DNA of 64,000 nt from Polaribacter atrinae (GCF_038023995.1 NZ_CP150660.1:1734501-1798500), one strand, 5' to 3'; counted from the first letter of the stretch, positions 52,610 through 62,302 are shown. The notes: a model not told the origin generated them from the sequence alone. Translations and numbers: made by a program.

Positions 52610-53758
52610 TTATTTATCAAACCTACTAATTGCTTCTTTAATAATATCTGTTGTTACACATAACGAAAAACGGATATATCCCTCTCCTTGAGAACCAAAA
52701 ATGGTTCCTGGTGTAATAAAAATATCATAATCGTATAAAACTGAATCTGTAACTTCTTCAGATTTTTTTCCTGCTAGTATTTTTGCCCAAACAAATAATC
52801 CTGTGGAGTTTTTATCATAAACAGCCTCTAATTTGTCTGCCAATTGCCAAATTAAATTTCTACGTTCTTCGTATATTTTATTTTGTGCTAAAAACCAATC
52901 GTCTGATAATTGTAATGCTTCTATGGCTCCTTTTTGAATTCCGTAAAACATACCAGAATCCATATTAGATTTTACTTTTAAGATCTCGTTGATGTAAGAT
53001 TCTTTTCCGATTACCATTCCAACTCTCCAACCTGCCATATTAAAGGTCTTACTTAAAGAATTTAGTTCTAAAGCAATGTCTTTTGCACCTTCTACTTGTA
53101 AAATACTAATAGGATTATCGTTTAAAATAAAACTATACGGATTGTCGTTGATAATTAAAATATGATGCTTTTTACCAAAAGCAACTAATTTTTCAAATGT
53201 TTCTAAGGTTGCGTTTGTACCTGTTGGCATGTGCGGATAATTTACCCACATAATTTTTACATCTGTTAAATCTTGTGCTTCTAACTCGTCAAAATTTGGT
53301 TGCCAATTGTTAGCATCACTTAAATTATAAAAAAGAGGTTCTGCGCCTACCAATTTCGTTACAGAAGTATAGGTTGGATACCCAGGATTCGGAATTAACA
53401 CTTTATCGCCTTCGTTTAAAAAAGCCATAGAAATATGCATAATTCCTTCTTTACTTCCCATTAAAGGCAATACTTCATTTTCTGGATTTGAATCTACAGA
53501 AAACTTGTTTTTATAAAAAGTAGCAATTGCATTTCTTAATTCTGGTAATCCTTGATAAGATTGATACTTGTGTGCGCTCGCATCTCCTAAACTACTCTGA
53601 ATTGCTTCTAAAACAGTAGTTGGTGGTTGCAAATCTGGAGACCCAATTCCCATATTAATAATTGGTTTTCCTGCTGCTACTAAACCTCTAACTTCTCTTA
53701 ATTTTTTAGAGAAATAGTATTCTTGAACTGTATCTAATCTTTTGGCTGGTTGTATCAT
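52610..53758 (-). CDS. PLP-dependent aminotransferase class I/II (aromatic pathway)
   Basis: A 382-residue fold-type I aminotransferase with NPGYPTYTSVTKLVGAEP, ICNDNPY-like IINDNPYSFI, the PLP-Lys in ELNSLSKTFNMAGWRVG and an Arg near the C-terminus (YIRFSLC). Its place between pheA and tyrA suggests that it aminates phenylpyruvate, hydroxyphenylpyruvate or prephenate; sequence alone does not settle which. It resembles LL-diaminopimelate/aspartate aminotransferases. Confidence 0.9.
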   Translation of the reverse strand: MIQPAKRLDTVQEYYFSKKLREVRGLVAAGKPIINMGIGSPDLQPPTTVLEAIQSSLGDASAHKYQSYQGLPELRNAIATFYKNKFSVDSNPENEVLPLMGSKEGIMHISMAFLNEGDKVLIPNPGYPTYTSVTKLVGAEPLFYNLSDANNWQPNFDELEAQDLTDVKIMWVNYPHMPTGTNATLETFEKLVAFGKKHHILIINDNPYSFILNDNPISILQVEGAKDIALELNSLSKTFNMAGWRVGMVIGKESYINEILKVKSNMDSGMFYGIQKGAIEALQLSDDWFLAQNKIYEERRNLIWQLADKLEAVYDKNSTGLFVWAKILAGKKSEEVTDSVLYDYDIFITPGTIFGSQGEGYIRFSLCVTTDIIKEAISRFDK

Positions 53759-53796
53759 TTTATTTTGTTTTAATTCTGAAACATGTTCAGAACTGG

Positions 53797-54621
53797 CTAA
53801 AGCCTGCCGTTTTTATAAACTCCTAAAATTTTAAATTCTTCTGCCATTATTTCTATAATAGCTTGTGCTTTTTCGTAATCTTTATATGCTTCAAAAGTTA
53901 CATCCACAAAAAAGGAATATTTCCAAGGTGTTTCTATAACTGGTAAAGATTGTATTTTAGTTAAGTTCATTTTGCAATCACTCATTACATTTAAGATGGC
54001 TGCTAAACTTCCTCTTTTATGACTTAATTGAAATTTTAACGAAGCTTTATTTACTTCTTCATCAATTGCTGGCTTTTCTGTTTGTACAATTACAAAACGT
54101 GTAGAGTTGTCTTTTATGGTTTGAAGCTCATCTTCTATCACCTCTAAATCAAAAATTTCTGCTGCAATTCTTGGTGCAATTGCTGCAATACCTACTAAGT
54201 TTTCTTTAGATATTCTTTTAGCAACTTCTGCCGTATCTACATCTTCTACTAATTTAATATGAGGATACTTTTTAAAGAATTCTTTACATTGTAACAATGC
54301 CATTGGATGCGACCAAACTTCTTTTATATCTTCAATTCCCTGACCTTTTAAAGCCATTAAATGGTGATGAATATTCAAGTATTCTTCTCCTATAATATGA
54401 AGATTATTTTGATCTATTAAAGCATAATTAGGGATTATAGAACCCGCAATGGTGTTCTCTAAAGCCATAATACCCAAATCTGCGGTATTATCTAACAAAC
54501 TATCTACCAAGACATCAAAAGACATACATTCTTTTAAATCTATAGATGTTCCGTAAAAGTCTCTTGCAACTTTATGGTGGTTTGAGCCTTCGGCTCCCTG
54601 TATGGCTATAATTTTATTCAT
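53797..54621 (-). CDS. pheA: Prephenate dehydratase
   Basis: PheA converts prephenate to phenylpyruvate, the committed step to phenylalanine. The 274-residue form has a PDT domain (IAIQGAEGSNHHKVARDFYG, MALENTIAGSIIPNYALI, and the DNSTRFVIV Thr-Arg-Phe motif) and a C-terminal ACT domain (FQLSHKRGSLAAILNVMSDCKMNLTKIQSLP with the ESRP-like site replaced by QSLP). No chorismate mutase domain; that activity comes from the fusion protein at the operon's end. First gene of the operon, directly behind the leader attenuator. Confidence 0.95.
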   Translation of the reverse strand: MNKIIAIQGAEGSNHHKVARDFYGTSIDLKECMSFDVLVDSLLDNTADLGIMALENTIAGSIIPNYALIDQNNLHIIGEEYLNIHHHLMALKGQGIEDIKEVWSHPMALLQCKEFFKKYPHIKLVEDVDTAEVAKRISKENLVGIAAIAPRIAAEIFDLEVIEDELQTIKDNSTRFVIVQTEKPAIDEEVNKASLKFQLSHKRGSLAAILNVMSDCKMNLTKIQSLPVIETPWKYSFFVDVTFEAYKDYEKAQAIIEIMAEEFKILGVYKNGRL

Positions 54622-54638
54622 TTATTACAAATAATGTC

Positions 54639-54669
54639 AAAAAAAAAGCCTCGAATGAAATTCGAGACT
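54639..54669 (-). terminator. Attenuator terminator upstream of pheA
   Basis: On the minus strand AGTCTCGAA (54661-54669) pairs with TTCGAGGCT (54647-54655), followed by nine Ts. It lies 18 nt before the pheA start, i.e. inside the leader. Its 5' arm overlaps AAAGTCTC (54664-54671), which can instead pair with GAGACTTT (54705-54712) inside the leader-peptide frame. Confidence 0.88.
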
Positions 54670-54712
54670 TTATATGATATGAATGTTACTTAAAAACATG
54701 ATACAAAGTCTC
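54664..54712 (-). promoter_or_regulatory. Antiterminator hairpin of the pheA leader
   Basis: GAGACTTT (54705-54712) is the exact reverse complement of AAAGTCTC (54664-54671); pairing extends through TAT/ATA and ATG/CAT segments. It excludes the terminator stem. The 5' arm covers the G-D-F codons near the end of the leader peptide, so a ribosome reaching the stop codon would mask it. Confidence 0.8.
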
Positions 54713-54770
54713 CTCTCTTACTAAAAAAGTAAAAGTAAAAATAGAAACGAGTAAAATAGTTATTTAACAT
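54690..54770 (-). CDS. pheA operon leader peptide (Phe/Tyr-rich)
   Basis: A 26-codon frame from ATG (54768-54770) to TAA (54690-54692). It begins MLNNYFTRFYFYFYFF and contains 8 Phe and 4 Tyr, almost half of the peptide. It lies between a consensus promoter and the antiterminator/terminator pair, 69 nt upstream of the pheA ATG. This is the composition expected of a ribosome-stalling sensor of charged tRNA-Phe and tRNA-Tyr. Stalling within the aromatic run would leave the antiterminator arm free; rapid translation would allow termination. I know of this mechanism from proteobacterial amino-acid operons; I infer it here. Confidence 0.82.
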   Translation of the reverse strand: MLNNYFTRFYFYFYFFSKRGDFVSCF

Positions 54771-54794
54771 TTGTATTCTCTTTGTTTAATGGAA

Positions 54795-54825
54795 CAAATC
54801 TAAAGATTAAATTGAGACCAACAAA
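54795..54825 (-). promoter_or_regulatory. pheA operon promoter
   Basis: On the minus strand TTTG (54822-54825), exactly 19 nt, then TAGATTTG (54795-54802): a full match to the Bacteroidetes consensus. The expected transcript start is about 20 nt before the leader-peptide ATG. Confidence 0.82.
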
Positions 54826-55402
54826 TTAAATAGCATTTTTTATAAAAAAAATGACAAATTATTAAAAACTACATAAAATACATCGTTACAATTATGAATT
54901 TCTTTAACTACAAAGAGATTAAAAACAATATTCTAAATTTTAAACGCCCTTTCTTCATTTTTTTTCGATTAGAACTGATATTTTGTCGCTGTAACCTTAT
55001 TTAATTACCTCATATATAAGATAATTAGACTATTTACATAAATTTTATATAACAATTTAATTATACTACAGTTTATAAAAGCACTCTTAAAGTTACATGA
55101 CACTCACTAATGTTAGGAACACATAATACAATTACATATAAATATCAATAGCTATTTCTGTACCTCTATTTACTAAAAAAAGAGCCTTATTATTGTTACA
55201 TATTTTAAAAAATGACAAAGGTGTCCTCACTAATTAATAGATAAATATTATAAAATAATTCTTCCCTTTTATTTGTGCATTTGTCAACTTAATACTAATT
55301 TTGCTTCCCCTCAACTGCGCCCCTAAGCAGATTTCACAATATCCCCTACGTATTTTTTAAATTTTAACAACTCCCCCAAAGAACTATAAAATCAAAAAAA
55401 CC
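54826..55402. other. Intergenic region before giant gene 2
   Basis: About 580 bp of AT-rich DNA between the leftward pheA promoter and the rightward giant gene. Apart from the giant gene's promoter at 55272-55303 I see no gene, RNA or repeat in it. Confidence 0.6.
55272..55303 (+). promoter_or_regulatory. Promoter of giant gene 2
   Basis: TTTG (55272-55275), 20 nt, TAATTTTG (55296-55303). The implied leader of about 95 nt contains a short GC-richer stretch (CAACTGCGCCCCTAAGCAG). Confidence 0.65.
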
Positions 55403-58400
55403 ATGAAAAATAATACTTTTCAGGTATGTGAATTTGGGGAAATTCAATACCTATTAAAAAACAAAGCATTACACCTAACTTTACTTACATTATTAGCATT
55501 TTCGAACTTTTTTACTACAAATGCTCAGGACACTAATGATAATATTTCTTTTTATAAAAAATTCTCAGGTGCTAACCTAACTTATAAACAAATAGGGAAT
55601 AGCGAAATTAAATATAACACAGATCCAAATGACACTTCCTGTTCTAAAAACGACGGTGCAGCTACGAGCGCTAATTTAACATTACCTGAAGATGCTTTAA
55701 TACAAGCTGTTTACATACAATGGTTTGCACTTGTAAAGCATAATCGAAAAAATATAGAAGAATACGCACCTTTATCAAACTCAATACCCATCACTTATCC
55801 TGACGGAACAACAGAAACCATTTATAGCGATAAAAGCTACAGAGAAAGTATTACATCTAACTCTACAACCCTTCGCCCAATATACGAAGGCCAATTAGCC
55901 GATATTACCGAACAGGTAAAAGCTAAAGGAGCAGGAACCTATAAAGCAGATATAATATTAAATAACGACTATAATGCCTTATTAAAAGCATGTGCCTATT
56001 CTCAAGAAAATGTAAGAGCTTGGCAAATGTTGGTAGTATATAAATCTCCTACAGATGAGAGCGGTATAAATCAAGTATATGTATATGATGGTTTAAAAAA
56101 TTTTTTAAATCAAACTATAAAAGTGCCCGTAACTGACTATAAAGTATATAGTGGTGATACCGCTGGTAGTATTTCTGTTGGTTCATTACAAGGAGCAGCA
56201 AATCTAACGGGAGAATATATAAATGTTTCAGACAATTCGTTTTCTAATTTCCCTGCTGATTTTTCAAATTCTGGAGGTGTTTCTGACCCAGCACCTGGTG
56301 CAAACGGAACAAATAGAAGTGCTTATGGAGGTTGGGATATTGATGTTATGAACAGTAACTTCACACCAAACACTACTAACTTAAATTTATATGCAGGATC
56401 TAAAGGAGACCTTATATTAATAGACTTAATTGTTTTAAAAATACCAACTGGAGGTTTAGTTGTAACAAAAAAAACAACCACACCTAATGTTAATATTGGT
56501 GAAAACGGTACCTACGAAATAACTTTAACAAACGCGACTAATGTAGATTTAAAAGGTATAAAAGCCAAAGATATTCTACCCACAGGTTTCACCTATGTAT
56601 CTGGAGCCAATGTTGTGTTAAACAATGCTAGACAAACTGCTACAACAAAACCACAAGTAGGAGATACTACACTAAATTGGGGTACTTTTGATATTGATGG
56701 TAAAGGAAGTGTAACCATTATCTTTGATATAGCAGTCCCTGAAAACCAAAATTTAGGAACCTATCAAAACGGAGTAACAGCTACTGTTACAAGTCCAAAT
56801 GATACAGTTATTACAAATTATGATTCTGGAGACTCTACAAATGATGACATAACCGTAGGGAATCGTTGTGATGCAGCTTCTTCTGGTAACTTAGATACAG
56901 ACGGAGATGGTATTAGTGACATTTGTGATTTAGATGACGACAACGATGGTATATTAGATGTTGATGAAGATACTTGTGATATCTATGGAACTCCTTTACT
57001 TAATGAAGATTTTGGAATAGGAAACAATATAAGTACTCCTTTATCTGGAGGAGCGTCTACAAATTATAACTATTTAGAATTAAAAAATCCACGTAGCAAT
57101 AATACTAGTCGTGATTTACAGGATGACCTTTACGCAGTATTTAATAACATCCCTAACTCTGCAAGTTGGGCAGATGATAAATGGCAAACTGTAGGAGATC
57201 ACACAAGTGGTAACTTAACACCTACAAATGACAATATGTTAATGGTAAATGCAGGTAAAACACTTGATGTTATTTATCAGAAAACAATATCAGGTATTAC
57301 AGCCGGTGCACTTTTAGATGTATCTTTTTGGGTCTTAAATTTAGATGTTGATAATAACATTAATAATGATCCTCTTAGAGTTTTACCTAACATACAAATA
57401 GAACTTTGGCAAAACGGAGTACTTTTAGGTCCTCCTGTAAATACAGGAAACATTGTTAGAGAAGAAGCAGGCAGTAAAGATGCATGGAAATATTATGGTA
57501 CAAAAGCACCTTTAACTACATTAAATAGCAGCAATATAACCGTTGTTATTAGAAACAACACGAAAGCAGAATATGGAAACGATTTAGCTATTGATGATAT
57601 TCTAGTAAGACAATTATGTAATACAGATTCAGATGGAGATGGGATCCCTAATCGTTTAGATTTAGACTCAGATAACGATGGTATTCCAGATGTTATAGAA
57701 GCTGGTGGTAAAGACGACAACAATGATGGGATGGCAGATGGAGTAGTTGGTACAACACCATCAACTAACGGAATTCCACAAAGTGCAGGTACAGGTAATA
57801 CACCAACATCTACAGACGGAGATGGCATACCAGATTATCTAGACATAGATGCAGACAATGATGGTATACCAGATAATATAGAAGTACAAACTTCTGCTAA
57901 TTACATAAAACCTAGTGGAAAAGGAACCAATATGACAGATACCAATAAGAACGGTATAGATGATAATTATGAAATAAATGGTAACGTTTTTGTTCCAATT
58001 GATACCGACGGAGATGAAACACCAGATTACTTAGACACAGACTCAGACAATGATCAAATCTTAGATATTGAGGAAAATGGTCATCCTGCTAATGCAATTT
58101 TAGATGTAAATGCAGATGCTGATGGAGATGGTTTAAATGATCTTTTTGATAATAATTTAGACAATCCTAATACTGGTTTTACAGTAAATGACGGATTTTT
58201 AAGCCCAAACAATAAGGTAACCAACCTAACAAGCTTAGAAAACTCTTTTGGAGATGAAGACAATGATTTTAATCCAGGAAACGGAGACCTTAATTATAGA
58301 GATATCAAAGATAATGACAATGATGGTATTCCTGATGCTATTGACTTAGATGATGACAACGACGGTATTCCTGATCTTATTGAAAGCGGAAGTAATAACC

Positions 58401-61400
58401 CTGATGGAGATGAAGATGGAGACGGTATTCCAAACTACTTAGACACTACAGATAATGGTAATGCTGGCGACGGAAGTGCAACAAACTATACCGATTCTAA
58501 CAATGATGGTATTCCTGATGTATATGATACAGATAAAGACGGTGTTCCAAATCACTTCGATTTAGACTCAGACAACGACGGAATTCCAGATATTGTAGAA
58601 GCAGGTGGCGAAGATACAGATGGTAATGGTAAAGTAGATGATATCAAAACAGATGACACCCTTAAAAATGATGCTAATAAAAACGGTTTAGACGATCGTT
58701 ATGATGGCAGCGAAGGAGGAAATAACCTTACCAACACAGATACAGATGGAGATGGAATTCCAAACAGTCAAGATTTAGATTCAGACAACGACGGAATTAC
58801 AGATGTTATTGAAGCAGGCGGATCAGATACAAATAGAGACGGAATTGCAGATAATTTTGTAGATACAGACAATGACGGATTTAACGACCTTGTAGATGGA
58901 GATGTTGGTCAAGATGGTAATTCAGAAAACACTGCAAATGCACTAATTCTTACAGGTGATGACGCTAATAATGATGGAACACCAGACTCATATCCAAATG
59001 GAGACGCAGATGGTGATGGTAAATTAAATCACTTAGATATTGATGCGGATAATGATGGAATTCCAGATAATATTGAAGCACAACCTTCTATTGGATATAT
59101 AGCTCCTAGTAATCCTAACGGAGCAATGATTGATGTTAATAAAAATGGTGTAGATGATAATTATGAAGGAAGTGGTATTGGTTTTATTCCAGAAAACACA
59201 GACAGTGCCAATGATAATATTCCAGATTATTTAGACACCGATTCAGATAATGATGGGGTTCCTGACATTGCAGAAAACGGACATCCTGCTAATGCAATTC
59301 TAGATATTACCGCAGATACGGATGGAGATGGACTAAATGATCTTTTTGATGATAATAATGATCCAACAAACACTAGAATTACTGTAAATGATGGTTTAAA
59401 CCCTAATAACAAAGTAACAAATACAGCTACTTTAGAGGCTAGTTTTGGTGATATAGATAACGATTTTAACCCCGGTACTGGAGATCTAGATTATAGAGAC
59501 AAGCTAGAAGCTGCTAATGTTATGATTACGCAAGTATATCAGTTTGGTTCAGAAAGATGGATCGAAATTACAAACGTAGGTTCTGTAGATATACCTGCAG
59601 ATAATATAAAAATACATTTATATAAAAATACATCTCTTAATGATCTAACAAATATAGAACCAGATGCTTCAGATAAAGTTAACTCTGTACTACAAGTTGG
59701 TAAATCGGTATTATTTAAAAATAGCGCAAATTCTATTATTACAAATTTAGGAAATGCAGATATTATACAAAATAATGACTTAACAGAGTTTGATGGAGCA
59801 GATGATATTATTGTACTTTCATCTGCAGATGGACTTTATGCATGGGCAAAAAGGTATGACCTTGTTGCTAACATTGCCAACAAAACTTCTTTTGTTAGAA
59901 TAGACGAATCTTCTGCACCTAATAAAACGTACACAGAAGATGAATGGGTAGTGTTTGTAGACGATGCTATAAATTCATACCAATCTGGATACGGAACGGG
60001 AGACAACAGTACAAAAAGACATTCTCAAGATCCATTAATTTCAGAAATAAAAGATTCTAACACAGAAGCTAACACATTGTTAGGCTTACATAGAATTGAA
60101 GAAACCACTACAAATACGGATGATACTTGGGATAACGGTTATCCAGATAGATCTCGTTATGTTGTAATTGATAAAAATTACACACATACAGACACTAGAT
60201 TAAGTGCTCGAAAACTAAACGTTGATGCAAGTGCAAAATTAACAGTAACAGATCAATTATTAGTAGTTACAAATGATATTGAATTAAACGGAGAAATTCG
60301 TTTATCAGGTTCGTTAGCACAATTAATACAAACACATAACAATACAAGTGCAGTTACTGGTAATGGACAATTATTTGTAGATCAAAACTCAGAAGTACCA
60401 AGTAAATACCGTTATAACTATATGAGTTCTCCGGTTACTACTTTAAATAAGGCAACCTATTCTTTAGAAACTGTTCTTAGAGATGGTACTGATTTATACA
60501 ACCCTAAAACAATTAATTTTGTTTCTGGTTATGATGGTTCATATACAGGAACCAACATATCGTTAGCTGATTATTGGGTATATACCTATGCTCCTGCTAG
60601 CAACGGAAGAGCAAATTGGTCGCATAAATATAAAAACGGACTTATTGATAGAGGTGATGGTTATACTTTTAAAGGTCCTGGAAGAAACCAAAACTATACA
60701 TTTGTAGGGACACCAAATGATGGTGAGTTTACAACAAAAAATATAACTGCCGGTCAATCGTATTTAATAGGGAACCCTTTCCCTTCTGCTTTAAATGCAA
60801 GAAAATTCTTGGATGACAATAACGATTTAATATCAACACTTTATTTTTGGCAACATGTAGCAGAAACAGAAGCATCTGGAACTGCTGGCCATAACTTTGG
60901 AGGATATATTGGTGGTTATGCTGCTCAAAACGTAAGTATGGCAACAGCAGTAAAAACAGGTGAAGTAGGTCCTGTTGACTACACGTTAGAAGCTAAACAT
61001 GTGCCTGATGCAGATACAGATGGTTTTAAATTATCACTTCTAGATATTATAGGTACAGTCGTTTCTTTAAATGATAGAAATTTTATTAAATTTTCGAATA
61101 TACCTAGAGGAGTAGAAACTTTAAAAATAAATTACGCATCATCCTTTACTAAAACTTTTAACATAAAAATTAATAACGTAGATAAAGGAGAGTTTACTTT
61201 TCCTTCTACTGGTCTATTTTACAGTAATATAACATTTAAATTATGCATACCTGCTGGTAGTGATATTACTTTTACAGGAACCAACGATAATGGATTTTTG
61301 CGTATGAATAATTTAACATTTCAAGATGATGATGGGCTTATTTCTTGCGTAGCGAACTCTGGTGGTAGTGAGTATGCTAATTTATATAAAACGCCAGAGC

Positions 61401-62257
61401 CTTATATTGCAATTGGCCAAGGGTTCTTTGTTGAGGGGATTAGCACTGGAGAAATTAAATTTAATAATAGTCAAAGAGAATATAAAACAGAAGGAGATGG
61501 TAAATCTATATTCTTAAAAAGCGATCAGAAAACAGCTCTAAAAGCAGTTAACAACAACCTATCTATATTAAAATTAGGAATGAGCTACTCTAATGATGAA
61601 GGAAGCAATTTACACCGTCAAATAGGAATTTCTTTTAATCAGGCAAATTCTTTTGAATATGAAAAAGGGTATGACTCTGAAATGTATGATGTGAATACTA
61701 CAGATTTCTATTGGAAATTCCCGAACAATAACAGTAAATATGTAATTGCAGGAGTCCAAGAAATAACAAACGCACTAGAAGTACCTTTAGAACTTGTAGT
61801 AAATAAAAATAGTATTGTTCTTATTGGTATAGATGAAATAAATAACATCAACCAAAATGTATATATCAAAGACAAATTAACAGGTAAAACACAGAAAATA
61901 AATGATATTAATGCAGCATATCAATTAAAAGAAGGTACTTACACAGACAGATTTGTTTTGGCTTTTGAAGCAACAGAAGATACTGCGCTTAGTGTAGAAG
62001 AAGATCTACTTGCTAGACAAACCAATATTTATGCAGATAACAAAAACAACAAAATTGTAATTTCTAAAAATCAAGAAGTGTATATCAATAATGTTGAATT
62101 GTTTGATATTCTTGGTAAAAAAATAAGTCTTTGGACTATTAAAGAACAAAAAGAAACCTACCAATTAGAAATCAAAAAACAAATACCAACTGGTATTTAC
62201 ATTGTTAAAATGAACACAGATAAAGGAACAATAAATAAGAAAGTAGTAATTGAATAG
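55403..62257 (+). CDS. Giant T9SS-secreted multidomain protein 2
   Basis: A 2284-residue secreted protein. An N-region with FGEI (shared with giant 1) leads into a signal core ending near TTNA-Q (residue ~41). Next are a beta domain of ~290 residues of unknown type, a DUF11-type repeat (about 352-470, VVTKKTTTPNVNIGENGTYEI), a jelly-roll-like domain (~528-740), and a very long run of thrombospondin type 3 Ca2+ repeats (about 497-527 and 741-1366, D-x-D-x-D-G-x-x-D pattern). The C-terminal cassette (about 1367-2284) is homologous to giant 1 (ITQVYQFGSERWIEITNVG onwards) and ends in a type A sorting domain. A ~130-residue carbohydrate-binding-like insert lies near 1853-1990. Adhesin or polymer-binding roles are inferred; no enzyme domain is seen. 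Confidence 0.9.
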   Translation: MKNNTFQVCEFGEIQYLLKNKALHLTLLTLLAFSNFFTTNAQDTNDNISFYKKFSGANLTYKQIGNSEIKYNTDPNDTSCSKNDGAATSANLTLPEDALIQAVYIQWFALVKHNRKNIEEYAPLSNSIPITYPDGTTETIYSDKSYRESITSNSTTLRPIYEGQLADITEQVKAKGAGTYKADIILNNDYNALLKACAYSQENVRAWQMLVVYKSPTDESGINQVYVYDGLKNFLNQTIKVPVTDYKVYSGDTAGSISVGSLQGAANLTGEYINVSDNSFSNFPADFSNSGGVSDPAPGANGTNRSAYGGWDIDVMNSNFTPNTTNLNLYAGSKGDLILIDLIVLKIPTGGLVVTKKTTTPNVNIGENGTYEITLTNATNVDLKGIKAKDILPTGFTYVSGANVVLNNARQTATTKPQVGDTTLNWGTFDIDGKGSVTIIFDIAVPENQNLGTYQNGVTATVTSPNDTVITNYDSGDSTNDDITVGNRCDAASSGNLDTDGDGISDICDLDDDNDGILDVDEDTCDIYGTPLLNEDFGIGNNISTPLSGGASTNYNYLELKNPRSNNTSRDLQDDLYAVFNNIPNSASWADDKWQTVGDHTSGNLTPTNDNMLMVNAGKTLDVIYQKTISGITAGALLDVSFWVLNLDVDNNINNDPLRVLPNIQIELWQNGVLLGPPVNTGNIVREEAGSKDAWKYYGTKAPLTTLNSSNITVVIRNNTKAEYGNDLAIDDILVRQLCNTDSDGDGIPNRLDLDSDNDGIPDVIEAGGKDDNNDGMADGVVGTTPSTNGIPQSAGTGNTPTSTDGDGIPDYLDIDADNDGIPDNIEVQTSANYIKPSGKGTNMTDTNKNGIDDNYEINGNVFVPIDTDGDETPDYLDTDSDNDQILDIEENGHPANAILDVNADADGDGLNDLFDNNLDNPNTGFTVNDGFLSPNNKVTNLTSLENSFGDEDNDFNPGNGDLNYRDIKDNDNDGIPDAIDLDDDNDGIPDLIESGSNNPDGDEDGDGIPNYLDTTDNGNAGDGSATNYTDSNNDGIPDVYDTDKDGVPNHFDLDSDNDGIPDIVEAGGEDTDGNGKVDDIKTDDTLKNDANKNGLDDRYDGSEGGNNLTNTDTDGDGIPNSQDLDSDNDGITDVIEAGGSDTNRDGIADNFVDTDNDGFNDLVDGDVGQDGNSENTANALILTGDDANNDGTPDSYPNGDADGDGKLNHLDIDADNDGIPDNIEAQPSIGYIAPSNPNGAMIDVNKNGVDDNYEGSGIGFIPENTDSANDNIPDYLDTDSDNDGVPDIAENGHPANAILDITADTDGDGLNDLFDDNNDPTNTRITVNDGLNPNNKVTNTATLEASFGDIDNDFNPGTGDLDYRDKLEAANVMITQVYQFGSERWIEITNVGSVDIPADNIKIHLYKNTSLNDLTNIEPDASDKVNSVLQVGKSVLFKNSANSIITNLGNADIIQNNDLTEFDGADDIIVLSSADGLYAWAKRYDLVANIANKTSFVRIDESSAPNKTYTEDEWVVFVDDAINSYQSGYGTGDNSTKRHSQDPLISEIKDSNTEANTLLGLHRIEETTTNTDDTWDNGYPDRSRYVVIDKNYTHTDTRLSARKLNVDASAKLTVTDQLLVVTNDIELNGEIRLSGSLAQLIQTHNNTSAVTGNGQLFVDQNSEVPSKYRYNYMSSPVTTLNKATYSLETVLRDGTDLYNPKTINFVSGYDGSYTGTNISLADYWVYTYAPASNGRANWSHKYKNGLIDRGDGYTFKGPGRNQNYTFVGTPNDGEFTTKNITAGQSYLIGNPFPSALNARKFLDDNNDLISTLYFWQHVAETEASGTAGHNFGGYIGGYAAQNVSMATAVKTGEVGPVDYTLEAKHVPDADTDGFKLSLLDIIGTVVSLNDRNFIKFSNIPRGVETLKINYASSFTKTFNIKINNVDKGEFTFPSTGLFYSNITFKLCIPAGSDITFTGTNDNGFLRMNNLTFQDDDGLISCVANSGGSEYANLYKTPEPYIAIGQGFFVEGISTGEIKFNNSQREYKTEGDGKSIFLKSDQKTALKAVNNNLSILKLGMSYSNDEGSNLHRQIGISFNQANSFEYEKGYDSEMYDVNTTDFYWKFPNNNSKYVIAGVQEITNALEVPLELVVNKNSIVLIGIDEINNINQNVYIKDKLTGKTQKINDINAAYQLKEGTYTDRFVLAFEATEDTALSVEEDLLARQTNIYADNKNNKIVISKNQEVYINNVELFDILGKKISLWTIKEQKETYQLEIKKQIPTGIYIVKMNTDKGTINKKVVIE

Positions 62258-62302
62258 CAAATACTCCATACCTCTAGTTCAAAAATGAGGTGTCGATTTA
62301 AT

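Noticed and set aside
54670..54699. A second mini-frame in the pheA leader (nine codons)
   Set aside because: It has a single Phe, overlaps the antiterminator arms and begins inside the aromatic-rich frame; the 26-codon frame explains the architecture better.
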